Assembly: GCF_001839655.2 (NCBI RefSeq)
Contig: NZ_CP056087.1
Span: 1,116,001 to 1,180,000, forward strand
Length of the DNA: 64,000 nucleotides
Origin: Pseudomonas argentinensis
GTDB lineage: Bacteria; Pseudomonadota; Gammaproteobacteria; Pseudomonadales; Pseudomonadaceae
Reading direction: 5' to 3'
The notes under the pieces are model-generated. The model did not search any database. It was not told where the DNA came from and saw nothing but the letters and a program-made list of their open reading frames with translations. Of the stretch, positions 1 to 9,693 are shown one piece after another. The first letter of the stretch is position 1, and each line of letters begins with the position of its first letter. A program made the position numbers and the translations under genes.

Positions 1-247
1 TCTGGTTGCCCTTCACGTAGTTCATGACGGTCTCCAGGAGCGGCGCTTCCACCTCGGTGAGCACCAGGTTGTAGACGTCGGTGACGTCTGCGCCCTCAAG
101 GTGAGCGAAGTAGTTGTGCAGGGCTTTCTCGACGCTGCCGCGCAGGGTCTGGCCTTCTTCGCTCGGTGTGTTGAGGTGCTGTTTCAAACTGGTGTTGTCG
201 CTCACGGGTGCAATCCCACTTCCTAAAGTCTCGTTCATCAGTGTCAT
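1..247 (-). CDS. fis: Fis, DNA-binding nucleoid protein (partial)
   Basis: N-terminal part of the small nucleoid-associated regulator Fis, which bends DNA and activates rRNA and other growth-rate promoters. The reading frame starts MTLMNETLG and holds 82 codons before leaving the window, so the C-terminal helix-turn-helix is not visible. The stretch ending NYVKGNQ matches the central dimerisation part of Fis. Its ATG overlaps the dusB stop codon (ATGA), so the two are translated as one operon with dusB upstream, the classic dusB-fis arrangement of gammaproteobacteria. Identification rests on this order and on the visible residues. Confidence 0.9.
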   Translation of the reverse strand, partial: MTLMNETLGSGIAPVSDNTSLKQHLNTPSEEGQTLRGSVEKALHNYFAHLEGADVTDVYNLVLTEVEAPLLETVMNYVKGNQ

Positions 248-1242
248 GCGGCAGCCTCTTTTTCGTCGTTGTAGCGTTCACCGAAGAACTGGCGAACGCT
301 TGCACATTGCGCCTCCTGGCTGTCCAGACGATTGAACTGGGCACGGAATTCGCGGGCGCCGGGCAGCGTCGCGAGGTACCAGCCCACATGCTTGCGAGCG
401 ATGCGCACACCCATCACATCGCCGTAGAAGGCGTGCAGGGCGGCCAGGTGCTCGAGCAGGATGCGTTCGATCTCGGCCAGCGCAGGGGCCGGGCAATGGG
501 CTCCGGTGCGCAGGTAATGCTCAATTTCTCTGAAAATCCACGGACGGCCCTGGGCTGCCCGGCCGATCAGCAGGCCATCGGCACCGGTGGCGGCCAGCAC
601 CTGGGCGGCCTTCTCCGGTGAATCGATGTCGCCGTTGGCCAGTACCGGAATCGATACGGCCTGCTTGATCGCGGCGATGGTGTCGTACTCCGCTTCGCCG
701 GTGTACAGGTCGGCGCGGGTGCGGCCGTGCACGGCCAGGGCGACGATGCCAGACTGCTCGGCAATCCGCGCGACCTCGACGCCGTTCTTGTTCTGACGGT
801 CCCAGCCAGTGCGGATCTTCAGGGTGACCGGGACGTCGACGGCGGCGACCACCGCTTCGAGGATCGCCTGCACCAGCGGCTGATCCTTGAGCAGGGCGGA
901 GCCCGCCGCCTTGTTGCAGACCTTCTTGGCCGGGCAGCCCATGTTGATGTCGATGATCTGGGCGCCCAGCTGCACATTGGCGCGGGCCGCCTCGGCGAGC
1001 ATCTGCGGGTCACCGCCGGCGATCTGCACCGAGCGTGGCTCCGGATCGCCGCTGTGGATCATGCGCAGGCTCGACTTGCGCGTGTTCCACAGGCGCACAT
1101 CGCTGGTGACCATTTCCGAGACCACCATGCCGGCGCCGAGGCGCCGGCACAGTTGCCGGAATGGCTGATCGGTGACGCCGGCCATGGGGGCCAGGATCAG
1201 TCGATTGGGCAATGTATAGGGGCCGATGCTTAGCGCCGACAT
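244..1242 (-). CDS. dusB: tRNA-dihydrouridine synthase B
   Basis: FMN enzyme that reduces uridines in the tRNA D-loop to dihydrouridine. The 332-residue protein shows the family landmarks: an N-terminal flavin loop LAPMAGVTDQPFR (about residue 17), the catalytic motif NMGCPAKKV with Cys103, then LKIRTGW, VHGRTR, and the phosphate-binding NGDI and GRAAQGRPW motifs near residues 200-235. Length is normal. It lies just upstream of fis with a 4-base overlap, so it probably carries the operon promoter in the roughly 200-bp gap on its 5' side. Confidence 0.95.
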   Translation of the reverse strand: MSALSIGPYTLPNRLILAPMAGVTDQPFRQLCRRLGAGMVVSEMVTSDVRLWNTRKSSLRMIHSGDPEPRSVQIAGGDPQMLAEAARANVQLGAQIIDINMGCPAKKVCNKAAGSALLKDQPLVQAILEAVVAAVDVPVTLKIRTGWDRQNKNGVEVARIAEQSGIVALAVHGRTRADLYTGEAEYDTIAAIKQAVSIPVLANGDIDSPEKAAQVLAATGADGLLIGRAAQGRPWIFREIEHYLRTGAHCPAPALAEIERILLEHLAALHAFYGDVMGVRIARKHVGWYLATLPGAREFRAQFNRLDSQEAQCASVRQFFGERYNDEKEAAA

Positions 1243-1443
1243 AGGGCTTCCCTGCTCAAGAGACGTGCTGTTGAGACCAGTAGGAGAGTGCGAAAAGGGG
1301 GGAGATCATACCCGCTCTGAATGACCGGATAAAGGTGGTTTTGAACAAAATCTGAACAGTTGGGGTGCGCTGCCCGGTCGCATCGGCGACCGGGTGCATT
1401 GCAGACGGCCTAGGGGATAGTGCCGTTTATCAGCTCCCCGGCT

Positions 1444-2811
1444 TCACTCCGGCGAGTGGAAGTTGAGGCTGTAGTTCACCGCCCGGGCACCGGGGTCGAG
1501 GATGTCCAGGGCGATGTGGATGGGCGTTTGCGGCGGCATTTCCGCCTGGCCGGCCAGTTCGCCCGCCAGGTACTCGCTGGGCTTGAAGCGGCGGCTGGCA
1601 ATCAGCTGGCCGTTGATATCGGCGAAACGCATTTCCAGCAGCGGAAATGGTTGCGAGAACGATGCACGATTGTAGAGGATCGCGTCTACCACCAGGGCGC
1701 CGCTGAATTCCGGGTGGCTGCGCACCACCAGGTTGCTGCTCTTGATCTGGTCGATATCGACCTTGGACGGCAGGGTGCAGCCGAGGGTCGGGCAGACCTG
1801 CTCGAACCAGGGGCGGTACTGATCCTGGCGAGCCAGTTCGGCGTAGTGATAGATCACGTATTGGCCGGCCAGCGCGGTGGCGGCCAGCAGGTTGAGCAGG
1901 CCCCAGCCGATCCAGCGGCCCCAGGGTTTGCGTGGTGGGCGCCAGTCGAGCTGCAGCGGTTCCTCTTCAAGGTCGAACAGGGCTTCGCCGCGCAGATTCG
2001 GCTCGCTGCGTGGGCGCGACTTCTGGGCGCTCTTGGGGGCCGGCAGTGGCGTGTTCGGCTCCTCGTCCTGGTGCTCGTCGGCAACCGGAGCGGGCTCGGG
2101 CTCGTCGTCGCGCTGCGCGCTCAGGCTCAAGCCTGGCTCGAGCTCGGGCTCCTCGCGGCTTGGCGCTGTAGGCTTCGAGGGCGCGAGGACGTCGCGCAGG
2201 CCGGGCGTCCTGGGCAGCGGCGGTACGGGCTCGCGCGCCTTGGCCGGCGGCGGCTGGCCGAAATCGATGCTTGGCGTCGGCCGCTCGCCCAGGGGCTCGA
2301 GCTCCAGCTTGCTGACCGGTGGGTCGTCACGCAGCAGGGCTTCGGCCCAGCGCTCGTCTTCGGTGGGCTCGTCATCGCCTTGGTCGTCGAAGCGCGGTGT
2401 TTGCCGGGTCGGCAGGTCGAGTTCGAGGAACTGGCGCGACAGCTGCTGTTCCTGGGCTTCGAGCTTGGCCAGCTCTTCGTCGAGGTCCAGATCATCGAGA
2501 TCCAAGTCGTCGTGAATCCACAGCGTGCCATCGTCGGCTTTGCCGGCCGGCTTGGCAGGGGGCGGCGGTGCTGCTGCACTGTTGAGTGCGGGTGCGGGTG
2601 CGGGTGCGGGTGCGGATGGTTTTGGCGCTGCCGGGGCGGCGGCGCGCATGTCCGGAATGTGATGGCCCTGCTCGCGCAGCTGACGCGCGGCATTGAACAC
2701 CTGCAGGCAGGCGCCGCAGCGTACCGAGCCCTGGGCGACGGCGAGCTGGGCCAGGTTCACGCGGAAACTGGTGCTGCAGTTCGGGCATTGGGTCACGAAG
2801 CTTTCGGTCAT
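1444..2811 (-). CDS. zinc-ribbon DUF3426 membrane protein
   Basis: 455-residue protein of unknown function. The N-terminus carries an MJ0042-type zinc ribbon with Cys9/Cys12 and Cys32/Cys35. A long low-complexity middle rich in Pro, Ala, Glu and Asp follows, with an AP-rich linker near residues 58-76. One membrane segment lies near residues 303-325, and the C-terminal ~120 residues form a DUF3426 domain expected outside the cytoplasm. The order zinc ribbon, linker, membrane helix, DUF3426 is typical of this family, found beside prmA and dusB in pseudomonads. The AP linker is encoded by a hexanucleotide repeat. Confidence 0.85.
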   Translation of the reverse strand: MTESFVTQCPNCSTSFRVNLAQLAVAQGSVRCGACLQVFNAARQLREQGHHIPDMRAAAPAAPKPSAPAPAPAPALNSAAAPPPPAKPAGKADDGTLWIHDDLDLDDLDLDEELAKLEAQEQQLSRQFLELDLPTRQTPRFDDQGDDEPTEDERWAEALLRDDPPVSKLELEPLGERPTPSIDFGQPPPAKAREPVPPLPRTPGLRDVLAPSKPTAPSREEPELEPGLSLSAQRDDEPEPAPVADEHQDEEPNTPLPAPKSAQKSRPRSEPNLRGEALFDLEEEPLQLDWRPPRKPWGRWIGWGLLNLLAATALAGQYVIYHYAELARQDQYRPWFEQVCPTLGCTLPSKVDIDQIKSSNLVVRSHPEFSGALVVDAILYNRASFSQPFPLLEMRFADINGQLIASRRFKPSEYLAGELAGQAEMPPQTPIHIALDILDPGARAVNYSLNFHSPE

Positions 2812-2925
2812 GCGTCATCCGACGGCCGCGGGGCGGCAAAAACGGGGCGATAGTCTAACCCAACAGATTGCAAAAGCAGCATTAAGTGCCGCGCCGCGCC
2901 AACGCGGGCACGGCACGGGCGCAGC

Positions 2926-3804
2926 TTAGCGGCGAACGCCGCTGATGCGCACCCAGCCGTCCTGAACGGCGGTCGGGTCGAGCTCGAAGTCGGCGGCGTA
3001 GGCGGCGCGTACCTCATCGGCCTGTTCGGCGAGGATGCCCGATAGCGCGAGGCGGCCGCCGCCCTTGACCAGGCTGGTGATCTGCGGCGCCAGGCTGACC
3101 AAGGGACCTGCGAGGATATTGGCGACCACCACGTCCGCCGGCTCCTGGGGCAGGTCGGCGGGCAGGTAGACCGGGAAGCGTTCCTCGGCGATGCCGTTGC
3201 GCCCGGCGTTGTCGCGGGAGGCTTCCAGGGCCTGGGGATCGATGTCGGTGCCCACCGCGTGCGGCGCGCCGAGCAGCAGGGCGGCGATGGCCAGGATGCC
3301 CGAGCCGCAGCCGAAATCCAGCACGCTGCAGCCTTCCAGCGGCTGGGCGTCGAGCCACTGCAGGCACAGCGAGGTGGTCGGGTGGGTACCGGTGCCGAAC
3401 GCCAGGCCCGGGTCGAGCAACAGGTTGACGGCGTCCGGCTGCGGCGCTTCGTGCCAGCTCGGCACGATCCACAGGCGCTGGCCGAAACGCATCGGCGCGA
3501 AGCCGTCCATCCAGCTGCGCTCCCAGTCCTGGTCTTCGATGCGCTCGATCTGGTGCTCGGGCAGCGCGCCGTCGGTCAGCAGTTGCAGGTGGGCAACCAG
3601 CGCATCGGCGTCGGTGTCGGCCTCGAACAGGGCGAGCAGATGGGTGTGGCTCCACAGTGGCGTGGTGCCCAGATCGGGCTCGAAGATCGGCTGGTCTTCG
3701 GCATCCATGAAGGTCACGGACACCGCACCGACGTCCAGCAGGGCGTCTTCATAGGTGGGCGCCTGCTCGGGCGTGATGGCGAGGCGCAGTTGTAGCCAGG
3801 GCAT
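2926..3804 (-). CDS. prmA: ribosomal protein L11 methyltransferase
   Basis: SAM-dependent enzyme that trimethylates ribosomal protein L11. The start was set at the ATG giving MPWLQLRL (292 residues, normal PrmA length), preceded by GGAG seven bases upstream; an in-frame ATG 18 codons earlier gives an atypical Pro-rich extension. Visible motifs: [14 protein letters not shown], the SAM-binding [12 protein letters not shown], and [10 protein letters not shown] near residue 210, all PrmA signatures. It lies between a DUF4272 gene and the DUF3426 gene on the same strand. Confidence 0.95.
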   Translation of the reverse strand: MPWLQLRLAITPEQAPTYEDALLDVGAVSVTFMDAEDQPIFEPDLGTTPLWSHTHLLALFEADTDADALVAHLQLLTDGALPEHQIERIEDQDWERSWMDGFAPMRFGQRLWIVPSWHEAPQPDAVNLLLDPGLAFGTGTHPTTSLCLQWLDAQPLEGCSVLDFGCGSGILAIAALLLGAPHAVGTDIDPQALEASRDNAGRNGIAEERFPVYLPADLPQEPADVVVANILAGPLVSLAPQITSLVKGGGRLALSGILAEQADEVRAAYAADFELDPTAVQDGWVRISGVRR

Positions 3805-3881
3805 GGGGAGCTCCGGTTGGGGCGGCCGCCAGCATGGCGCGGGCGGCGGCAGGGTCATGGCCAGGCAAGGGGCCTGGTGGA

Positions 3882-4568
3882 TCAGGTGCTGACGTCCGGG
3901 TTGTCCCAGTCATCCTGGCCGTCGTTGTCGATAAGCCAGTTTAAGGCGGCGTGGCGTTCCATGACTACGCTGGGGTTCAGGCCGGCCGGCATGGGCGCCT
4001 GCTTCAGGCGGGCATTCACGCAGGCCCAGTGGTAGCGGTAGATCAGGTCGGCTTCGTCGAGGATGCTGGCGATGTCGCGCCGTTTCGCCTGCGCCATGAA
4101 CGCGGCGAAATCCGGGTGCTGGGCCACGGCCTGGATGGCGAAGTCGCAGTCGATGGCATGGTCGGGAAAGTCCAGTTCCTCCACCACGCCCAGCGCCCAC
4201 AGCAGTACCCAGTAGGCCTCGTACTTCCACACCATGTTGACCACATCCTGCTCGCCGCCCTCGTTGCCGAGGATGCGCGCTTCGTTGGGCGTCAGCCCGT
4301 CGATGCCGTACTGCTCCAGCAGCTCCTGGCACCAGCGGGCGGTGTCCGGCGTGTACTGGCCGGCCTGGCGGTCACAGGCCGCCTGGATGGCGATCAGGCA
4401 GGCGATGGCGCGGCGGGCGATTTCCTCGGCGCTGCGCACGCGCACCTCGCTGGCATCCTCGATCATCGGCAGGTGCTCGATATAGGGGATGCCCGCCGCC
4501 TGCAGCCGGGCGATGGAGGCCTGCTTGCGCGCTTCGGGCGTCAGGCTGGTTTGGGAAGATCCGTTCAT
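3882..4568 (-). CDS. DUF4272 domain protein
   Basis: 228-residue cytoplasmic protein with no signal peptide or membrane segment. The pattern (ArgLys-rich start, [12 protein letters not shown], then a helical region with [18 protein letters not shown]) matches DUF4272, a family of unknown function. AAAGGA lies seven bases upstream of the ATG. It follows the accBC terminator on the same strand and precedes prmA, so it may be co-transcribed with prmA. No function can be assigned. Confidence 0.75.
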   Translation of the reverse strand: MNGSSQTSLTPEARKQASIARLQAAGIPYIEHLPMIEDASEVRVRSAEEIARRAIACLIAIQAACDRQAGQYTPDTARWCQELLEQYGIDGLTPNEARILGNEGGEQDVVNMVWKYEAYWVLLWALGVVEELDFPDHAIDCDFAIQAVAQHPDFAAFMAQAKRRDIASILDEADLIYRYHWACVNARLKQAPMPAGLNPSVVMERHAALNWLIDNDGQDDWDNPDVST

Positions 4569-4596
4569 GTCGCCATCCTTTTAGACGTTGAAATGC

Positions 4597-4626
4597 AAAA
4601 GGGGAGCGGCCTTGGCCGCTCCCCTT
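4597..4626 (-). terminator. intrinsic terminator downstream of accC
   Basis: Perfect hairpin: AGGGGAGCGGCC and its complement around a short loop, with a run of T on the minus strand (AAAA at 4597-4600 on plus). It lies between the accC stop and the DUF4272 start, so it should end the accB-accC transcript. Confidence 0.85.
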
Positions 4627-4645
4627 CTGGTGGTGCCGGACGCGC

Positions 4646-6001
4646 TTAGTGCTTGTCCATGCCCAGTTTCTTTTCCAGGTAGTGAATGTTGATCCCACCC
4701 TCGCAGAAACCCTTGTCGCGAACCAGGTCGCGGTGCAGCGGCACGTTGGTCTTGATACCGTCGACGACGATCTCGTCCAGGGCGTTGCGCATACGGGCCA
4801 GGGCCTCGTCGCGGGTCACACCGTAGGTGATCAGCTTGCCGATCAGCGAGTCGTAGTTCGGCGGAACCGAGTAGCCGCTGTACAGGTGCGAGTCGACGCG
4901 CACGCCGAAGCCGCCCGGGGCATGGAAATGCTTCACCTTGCCGGGGCAGGGCATGAAGTTGTCCGGGTCTTCGGCGTTGATGCGGCATTCCAGGGCGTGG
5001 CCCAAGAGCTTGATGTCTTCCTGCTTGTACGACAGCTTGTTGCCCGCAGCGATGCTGAGCATCTCCTTGACGATGTCGATGCCGGTGACCATCTCGGTAA
5101 CCGGGTGCTCGACCTGGACGCGGGTGTTCATCTCGATGAAGTAGAAACGGCCGTCTTCATAGAGGAACTCGAAGGTGCCGGCACCGCGGTAGCCGATCTC
5201 GATGCAGGCATCGACGCAGCGCTTGAGCACTTCGGCGCGGGCCTGCTCGTCGATCAGCGGCGCCGGGGCTTCTTCCAGAACCTTCTGGTGACGGCGCTGC
5301 AGCGAGCAGTCGCGGTCGTACAGGTGGATGGCGTTGCCCTGGCCGTCGGACAGCACCTGGACTTCCACGTGGCGCGGGTTGCCGAGGAACTTCTCCAGGT
5401 AGACCATCGGGTTGCCGAACGCGGCACCGGCTTCGGTGCGGGTCAGCTTGGCCGACTTGATCAGGTCTTCTTCCTTCCACACCACGCGCATGCCGCGACC
5501 ACCACCGCCACCGGCGGCCTTGATGATCACCGGGTAGCCCACTTCACGGGCGATGCGCAGGGCTTGTGCTTCGTCTTCCGGCAGCGGGCCGTCGGAGCCC
5601 GGCACCACCGGAACGCCGGCCTTGATCATGGCGTCCTTGGCAGACACCTTGTCGCCCATCAGGCGGATGGTGTCGGCTTTCGGGCCGATAAAGGCGAACC
5701 CGGAGTTTTCCACCTGCTCGGCGAAGTCGGCGTTTTCCGCGAGGAAGCCGTAGCCAGGGTGGATGGCGGTGGCACCGGTGACTTCCGCGGCGCTGATGAT
5801 GGCCGGTATGTTCAGGTACGACAGATTGCCCGGCGCCGGGCCGATGCACACGGACTCGTCGGCCAGGGCCAGGTGCATCAGCTCGCGGTCGGCAGTGGAG
5901 TGCACGGCCACGGTCTTGATGCCCAGCTCCTTGCAGGCACGCAGGATGCGCAGGGCGATCTCGCCGCGGTTGGCGATCAGAACTTTTTCCAGCTTCTGCA
6001 T
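4646..6001 (-). CDS. accC: acetyl-CoA carboxylase, biotin carboxylase subunit
   Basis: ATP-grasp enzyme that carboxylates the biotin on AccB, the first half-reaction of malonyl-CoA synthesis. The 451-residue protein starts [16 protein letters not shown] and carries the glycine-rich ATP loop GGGGRGMR and the active-site stretch [10 protein letters not shown]; it ends KKLGMDKH, a normal full-length terminus. The chosen ATG has GGGGAA upstream. Another in-frame ATG six codons earlier overlaps the accB stop and would allow direct coupling. It is the second gene of the accB-accC operon. Confidence 0.96.
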   Translation of the reverse strand: MQKLEKVLIANRGEIALRILRACKELGIKTVAVHSTADRELMHLALADESVCIGPAPGNLSYLNIPAIISAAEVTGATAIHPGYGFLAENADFAEQVENSGFAFIGPKADTIRLMGDKVSAKDAMIKAGVPVVPGSDGPLPEDEAQALRIAREVGYPVIIKAAGGGGGRGMRVVWKEEDLIKSAKLTRTEAGAAFGNPMVYLEKFLGNPRHVEVQVLSDGQGNAIHLYDRDCSLQRRHQKVLEEAPAPLIDEQARAEVLKRCVDACIEIGYRGAGTFEFLYEDGRFYFIEMNTRVQVEHPVTEMVTGIDIVKEMLSIAAGNKLSYKQEDIKLLGHALECRINAEDPDNFMPCPGKVKHFHAPGGFGVRVDSHLYSGYSVPPNYDSLIGKLITYGVTRDEALARMRNALDEIVVDGIKTNVPLHRDLVRDKGFCEGGINIHYLEKKLGMDKH

Positions 6002-6018
6002 TACGGGTTCCCCGTGCA

Positions 6019-6471
6019 TCAGACGATGGTGAACAGCGGTTGATCGTATTCCACCGGCTGGCCGTTCTCGCCCAGGATGGATTCGATCGTGCCGCTGGTT
6101 TCGGCCTCGATGTGGTTCATCATCTTCATCGCTTCGACGATGCAGAGGATGTCGCCCTTCTTCACGGTCGAACCGACTTCAACGAAGTTGGCCGAGGTCG
6201 GCGAAGCGGCGCGGTAGAAGGTACCGACCATTGGCGAGCGGACGACGGTGCCGTTCAGTTTGGCAGCTGCCGGGGCAGCGTCAGCGGCAGCCGCAACCGG
6301 AGCGGCTGCTGCGACCGGAGCAGGGGCCGGCGCGTAGGTCGGTTGGGCGTAGGCCGGTTGCTTGCCATGACGGCTGATGCGTACGGACTCTTCGCCCTCT
6401 TTGATTTCCAGCTCGTCGATGCCGGACTCTTCCAGCAGCTCGATCAATTTTTTGACTTTGCGAATATCCAT
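6019..6471 (-). CDS. accB: biotin carboxyl carrier protein of acetyl-CoA carboxylase
   Basis: Carrier subunit that shuttles carboxyl groups between AccC and the carboxyltransferase. 150 residues: a helical N-terminal segment, an Ala/Pro-rich mobile linker (about 40-70), and the biotinyl domain with EAMKM, in which Lys116 is the biotinylation site. Length is typical. It is first in the operon; a 230-bp gap upstream separates it from the aroQ stop and should hold the accBC promoter. Confidence 0.97.
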   Translation of the reverse strand: MDIRKVKKLIELLEESGIDELEIKEGEESVRISRHGKQPAYAQPTYAPAPAPVAAAAPVAAAADAAPAAAKLNGTVVRSPMVGTFYRAASPTSANFVEVGSTVKKGDILCIVEAMKMMNHIEAETSGTIESILGENGQPVEYDQPLFTIV

Positions 6472-6534
6472 AGGTGTTCAACTCCCAGTCTGGTCAGGGT
6501 CGTTCAAGTTTGCGAATGAACCGCCGCTTGAACA

Positions 6535-6690
6535 GATTGTGTGAAAGTTACTGCGCTCGGTCATGCTGCGTTAAAAACCGGCTCGGATGCGAGTCCAATC
6601 AAAATGCTCATTTACAACTCGTAAACTGCGCGTTCTCGCCGTTTTTTGCCTTGCCTGACCTTCGCTCGCGACGCTTTCACATGATCTGTC
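6535..6690. repeat. possible dispersed intergenic repeat upstream of accB
   Basis: The accB upstream gap holds CTCATTTACAACTCGTAAAC followed by C/T-rich sequence. The core TTTACAACTCGTAAA is an imperfect palindrome, and similar strings occur between genes in other Pseudomonas genomes as I recall. There is no second copy in this window, so calling it a repeat is inference. The accBC promoter must lie in or near this stretch. Confidence 0.3.
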
Positions 6691-6702
6691 TAGGCGCCGG
6701 TA

Positions 6703-7152
6703 TCAGGTGTTTTTGCTCGCCAGTCGCTCCAGCGACGCTTCGAGCGCCAGGCGGTAGCCGGTGGCGCCGAGCCCGCAGATCACCCCTACCGCCACGTCGG
6801 AGAAGTAGGAGTGGTGCCGGAAAGGCTCACGCTTGTGCACGTTGGACAGGTGCACTTCGATGAATGGGATGCTCACCGCCAGCAATGCGTCACGTAATGC
6901 GACGCTGGTGTGAGTGAAGGCCGCCGGGTTGATGATGATGAAGTCGACGCCTTCGCCACGGGCGGCGTGGATGCGCTCGATCAGCTCGTACTCGGCGTTG
7001 CTCTGCAGGTGCAGCAGGTGATGGCCGGCTTCGCGGGCGCGCCGTTCCAGGTCGAGGTTGATCTGTTCCAGCGTGGTGGCGCCATAGGTGCCGGGCTCTC
7101 GGGTGCCGAGCAGGTTCAAATTGGGGCCGTGCAAAACCAGCAGGGTCGACAT
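6703..7152 (-). CDS. aroQ: 3-dehydroquinate dehydratase, type II
   Basis: Third step of the shikimate pathway: dehydrates 3-dehydroquinate to 3-dehydroshikimate. The 149-residue protein has the type II signature [17 protein letters not shown] with the catalytic Tyr in the flexible loop, then [16 protein letters not shown] and [18 protein letters not shown] with the catalytic His. The order accB-aroQ next to each other is usual for pseudomonads, here separated by a 230-bp gap. Confidence 0.96.
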   Translation of the reverse strand: MSTLLVLHGPNLNLLGTREPGTYGATTLEQINLDLERRAREAGHHLLHLQSNAEYELIERIHAARGEGVDFIIINPAAFTHTSVALRDALLAVSIPFIEVHLSNVHKREPFRHHSYFSDVAVGVICGLGATGYRLALEASLERLASKNT

Positions 7153-7272
7153 GATCCGGGCTTCCTTCTTTTTAGCTGCGCGGACTCTGCCAGAAGTGCC
7201 GTAGGGCTGTCCAGTTTTTGGGAGTAGTCAGCACGATCCATGCAGGGTTGGCCGAATATGTGACCGAATTGC

Positions 7273-9045
7273 CTAGAATCGTTCTCGCGCGCTGCTCAGG
7301 CGCTCGGCAAAGCCTGCCGCATCGATTTCGCCGACGACTCGCAACTCGTGCATTTCCTGCCCATTGGCGGCGAACAACTGGATCGCCGGCGGGCCGAACA
7401 GCCCATAGCGATCCAGCAGCGCGCGTTGGGCGGCGGTGCTGTCGGTCATGTCGAAACGCAGCAGCTGGTAGTCGGCCAGTTGCGCACCGATCTGCGGGGA
7501 ATGGAACACTTCGCGCTCGATCTTCTTGCAGCTGATGCACCAGTCGGCGTACCAGTCGAGCAGCAGCGGCTGGCCGCTGCCCTTGGCCTGGGCCAGCGCG
7601 GCGTCCAGCTCGGCGGGGGTGCTGACCGTCTGCCAACTACCGGCGGCGCTCGCTTGAGTGCTGGCGATGCCCCCGGCCAGCGGTTGCAGGGGATCGTCGT
7701 TGCCCTTCAGGGCGCCGGTCCAGGCTGCCAGGGCGTAGACCAGCAGCCCCAGCCCGAACAGTTGGGCGAGTTTGCCGCGTGCATCTTTAGCGGTGAATTC
7801 CAGGGCGCCAAGGAACAGCGCGACGCCGGCGGCCAGCAGCCCCCACAGCGCCAGGGCGACCTGTCCCGGCAGTACGCGCTCGAGCAGCCATACCGAGACG
7901 CCCAGCAGCATCACGCCAAAGGCGTTGCGCACGGCGACCATCCAGGTGCCGGACTTGGGCAGCAGGGCGCCACCGCCTGCAGCGAAGATCACCAGCGGCG
8001 TGCCCATGCCCAGGCCCAGGGCGAACAGCTGCAGGGCGCCGCCGGCGGCATCGCCGGTGCTGCTGATATAGAGAAGCAGCGCGGTGAAGGGCGCGGTGAT
8101 GCACGGCGACACGATCAGGCTGGACAACACGCCCAGGGTCGCCGCGCCGGCGATGGTGCCGCCCCTGGTCTGCGCCGCCTTGCGGTCCAGGCGCTCACGG
8201 ATAAAGGCTGGCAGGCGCAGCTCGAAGACGCCGAACATGGCCACCGCGAACAGCGCGAAGAACAGCGCGAAGGGCACCAGAATCCAGGGCGATTGCAGCA
8301 TGGCCTGCAGGTTGAGCTTGGCGCCGAACAGGCCCATCAGCGCGCCGAGCGCGGCGTAGCAGGCGGCCATGGGCAGCACGTAGGCCAGCGACAGCACCAG
8401 GCCGCGGCCCTTGCTCGGCCGGCCGCGCAGCACCACGCCGGAGAGGATCGGCAGCATGGGCAGCACACAAGGCGTGAAGGTCAGGGTCAGGCCGGCGGCG
8501 AACATCAGCGCCAGGTCGGCCCAGGTCCAGCTGGCTTTGCCGCTGGCTGGCGCACCGGCACCGTTGGCCTGGGCGGCAATGCCGCCATTGATGGCCAGCG
8601 TCTCGGTTTCCGGCGGGTAACACAGGCCCTTGTCGGCGCAGCCCTGGTAGGTAACGGCGAGGTTGAGCGACTTGTCGCCCGGGTTGTTCAGCGGGATGTC
8701 GATATCCAGCACTTCATAGAACACCTGCACATCGCCGAAGTACGGATCGTTCTTGTGCAGGCCTTGCGGCACCTCGACGGGGGCGCCGGCCAACTCGGCC
8801 GGTTCGACCTTGAACTTGAACTGGTGGCGATACAGGTAATAACCCTCGGCCGCGACGAAGCGCACCGTCGCCGACGTCGGCGAACTCTCGATCAGGCTGA
8901 GCCTGAAGGCCTCGCGTACCGGCAGGAAGTCAGCGCTGTTGTTCAGCGCCTGGCCCAAGGGGGCGGCATTCGGGCGGCTGTCGAACACCCCGGCGCCGGC
9001 AGGCAGGACGACGAGCAACAGCAAGAGGCAGATAAAACGTGGCAT
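7273..9045 (-). CDS. dsbD: thiol:disulfide interchange protein DsbD
   Basis: Inner-membrane protein that moves electrons from cytoplasmic thioredoxin to periplasmic disulfide isomerases and cytochrome c maturation proteins. The start giving MPRFICLLLLLVVLPAGAG was chosen because it makes a clean signal peptide; ATGs two and seven codons earlier are possible. The 590-residue chain shows the alpha domain with its Cys pair (CADKGLCYPP), an eight-helix membrane domain with FTPCVLPMLP, and a C-terminal thioredoxin domain with WYADWCISCKK. All three redox Cys pairs are present. It appears to be a single transcription unit. Confidence 0.94.
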   Translation of the reverse strand: MPRFICLLLLLVVLPAGAGVFDSRPNAAPLGQALNNSADFLPVREAFRLSLIESSPTSATVRFVAAEGYYLYRHQFKFKVEPAELAGAPVEVPQGLHKNDPYFGDVQVFYEVLDIDIPLNNPGDKSLNLAVTYQGCADKGLCYPPETETLAINGGIAAQANGAGAPASGKASWTWADLALMFAAGLTLTFTPCVLPMLPILSGVVLRGRPSKGRGLVLSLAYVLPMAACYAALGALMGLFGAKLNLQAMLQSPWILVPFALFFALFAVAMFGVFELRLPAFIRERLDRKAAQTRGGTIAGAATLGVLSSLIVSPCITAPFTALLLYISSTGDAAGGALQLFALGLGMGTPLVIFAAGGGALLPKSGTWMVAVRNAFGVMLLGVSVWLLERVLPGQVALALWGLLAAGVALFLGALEFTAKDARGKLAQLFGLGLLVYALAAWTGALKGNDDPLQPLAGGIASTQASAAGSWQTVSTPAELDAALAQAKGSGQPLLLDWYADWCISCKKIEREVFHSPQIGAQLADYQLLRFDMTDSTAAQRALLDRYGLFGPPAIQLFAANGQEMHELRVVGEIDAAGFAERLSSARERF

Positions 9046-9051
9046 GGGCAT

Positions 9052-9581
9052 CTCGTGGGGCATTGATCGCGCCATGATAACGGAGCCGGCGATCCCTGCC
9101 ATGGGGCGTGCTGTAAGTGGTGGTTGCGCCTGGCGGATAGCGTCTGCCCTGGCGCTGTGCTGCTGCGACACAAGGACGCGTGGGGGCTTACAAAGGCTGG
9201 AAGGGGCGATGGTGTCGGCCTACCCATGTGGGAACCGGGCCATGCCCGTGACTTCTCCGGCGTGCCCGCTCCCACAGGACTGAATGAACTCGGTTAGGGC
9301 GGGTCATGTAGGTGAAACCCATCAGCCCGTGATGGCTTTTAGCTGCGCTACTTGACCCATTCTGCGCCCCGATATGGTGAGTTTCAGGACTTGCTGCTTC
9401 ATCTTGGTTCATATCCTTCGCCAGCCACTCCCGCATGCCGCCGCCCGCCAAGCCCGTATTCACCGGCCTTCCCGGTATTTTCAACGCCCTGGCATGCAAC
9501 CTGCTATCGAGCTCGTGCACCCATCAACGATGGGGCCGGTGGGCAGCCATGCTCACCCCACATAACCGAATCCAAGGCAAA
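9052..9581 (+). other. long nirB upstream/leader region
   Basis: About 530 bp with no convincing gene between divergent dsbD and the nirB attenuator. Besides the REP element it holds two small hairpins just before the attenuator: CCCAT/ATGGG near 9523-9537 and GTGGGCA/TGCTCAC near 9540-9557. Paired hairpins in front of a terminator are the layout seen in leaders bound by ANTAR antiterminators such as NasT, but the loops here do not clearly fit the six-base ANTAR consensus, so that assignment is inference. Confidence 0.4.
9227..9276. repeat. REP-type palindromic element
   Basis: TGTGGGA and TCCCACA face each other at the two ends, and the interior holds CCGGGCCATGCCCG. The same core (GGGAGCGGGCCATGCCCGC or its complement) recurs near 42570, 42699 and 63909. 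It lies in the gap between divergent dsbD and nirB. No REP-associated transposase is in the window. Confidence 0.7.
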
Positions 9582-9621
9582 GACGCCTGAAGCTGACAAC
9601 AGCTCCAGGCGTCTTTTTTTT
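9582..9621 (+). terminator. strong intrinsic terminator in the nirB leader (putative attenuator)
   Basis: GACGCCTG (9582-9589) pairs with CAGGCGTC (9606-9613), AGCTG pairs with CAGCT inside, the loop is ACAA, and nine T follow. It sits about 70 bp before the nirB start with no gene ending upstream on this strand, so it cannot be a normal operon end. A terminator in this position implies conditional antitermination of the nitrite reductase operon. NasT-type control is known for assimilatory nitrate/nitrite genes in related bacteria; nasT itself is not in the window. Confidence 0.8.
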
Positions 9622-9693
9622 GGCCTGCCGTTTCTGCTGGCCAGCCTTGGGGCGTTGCAAAACCGTGATAGCGCAGCAGACAGAGGGCAGGCT

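Noticed and set aside
1420..2853. Long plus-strand open frame opposite the DUF3426 gene
   Set aside because: It is the antisense shadow of a GC-rich gene; the minus-strand frame has zinc-ribbon Cys pairs and a start with normal context.
9523..9557. Two hairpins before the nirB attenuator read as a certain ANTAR element
   Set aside because: Loop lengths and bases do not clearly match the six-base A1/G4 rule, so only an attenuator is claimed.
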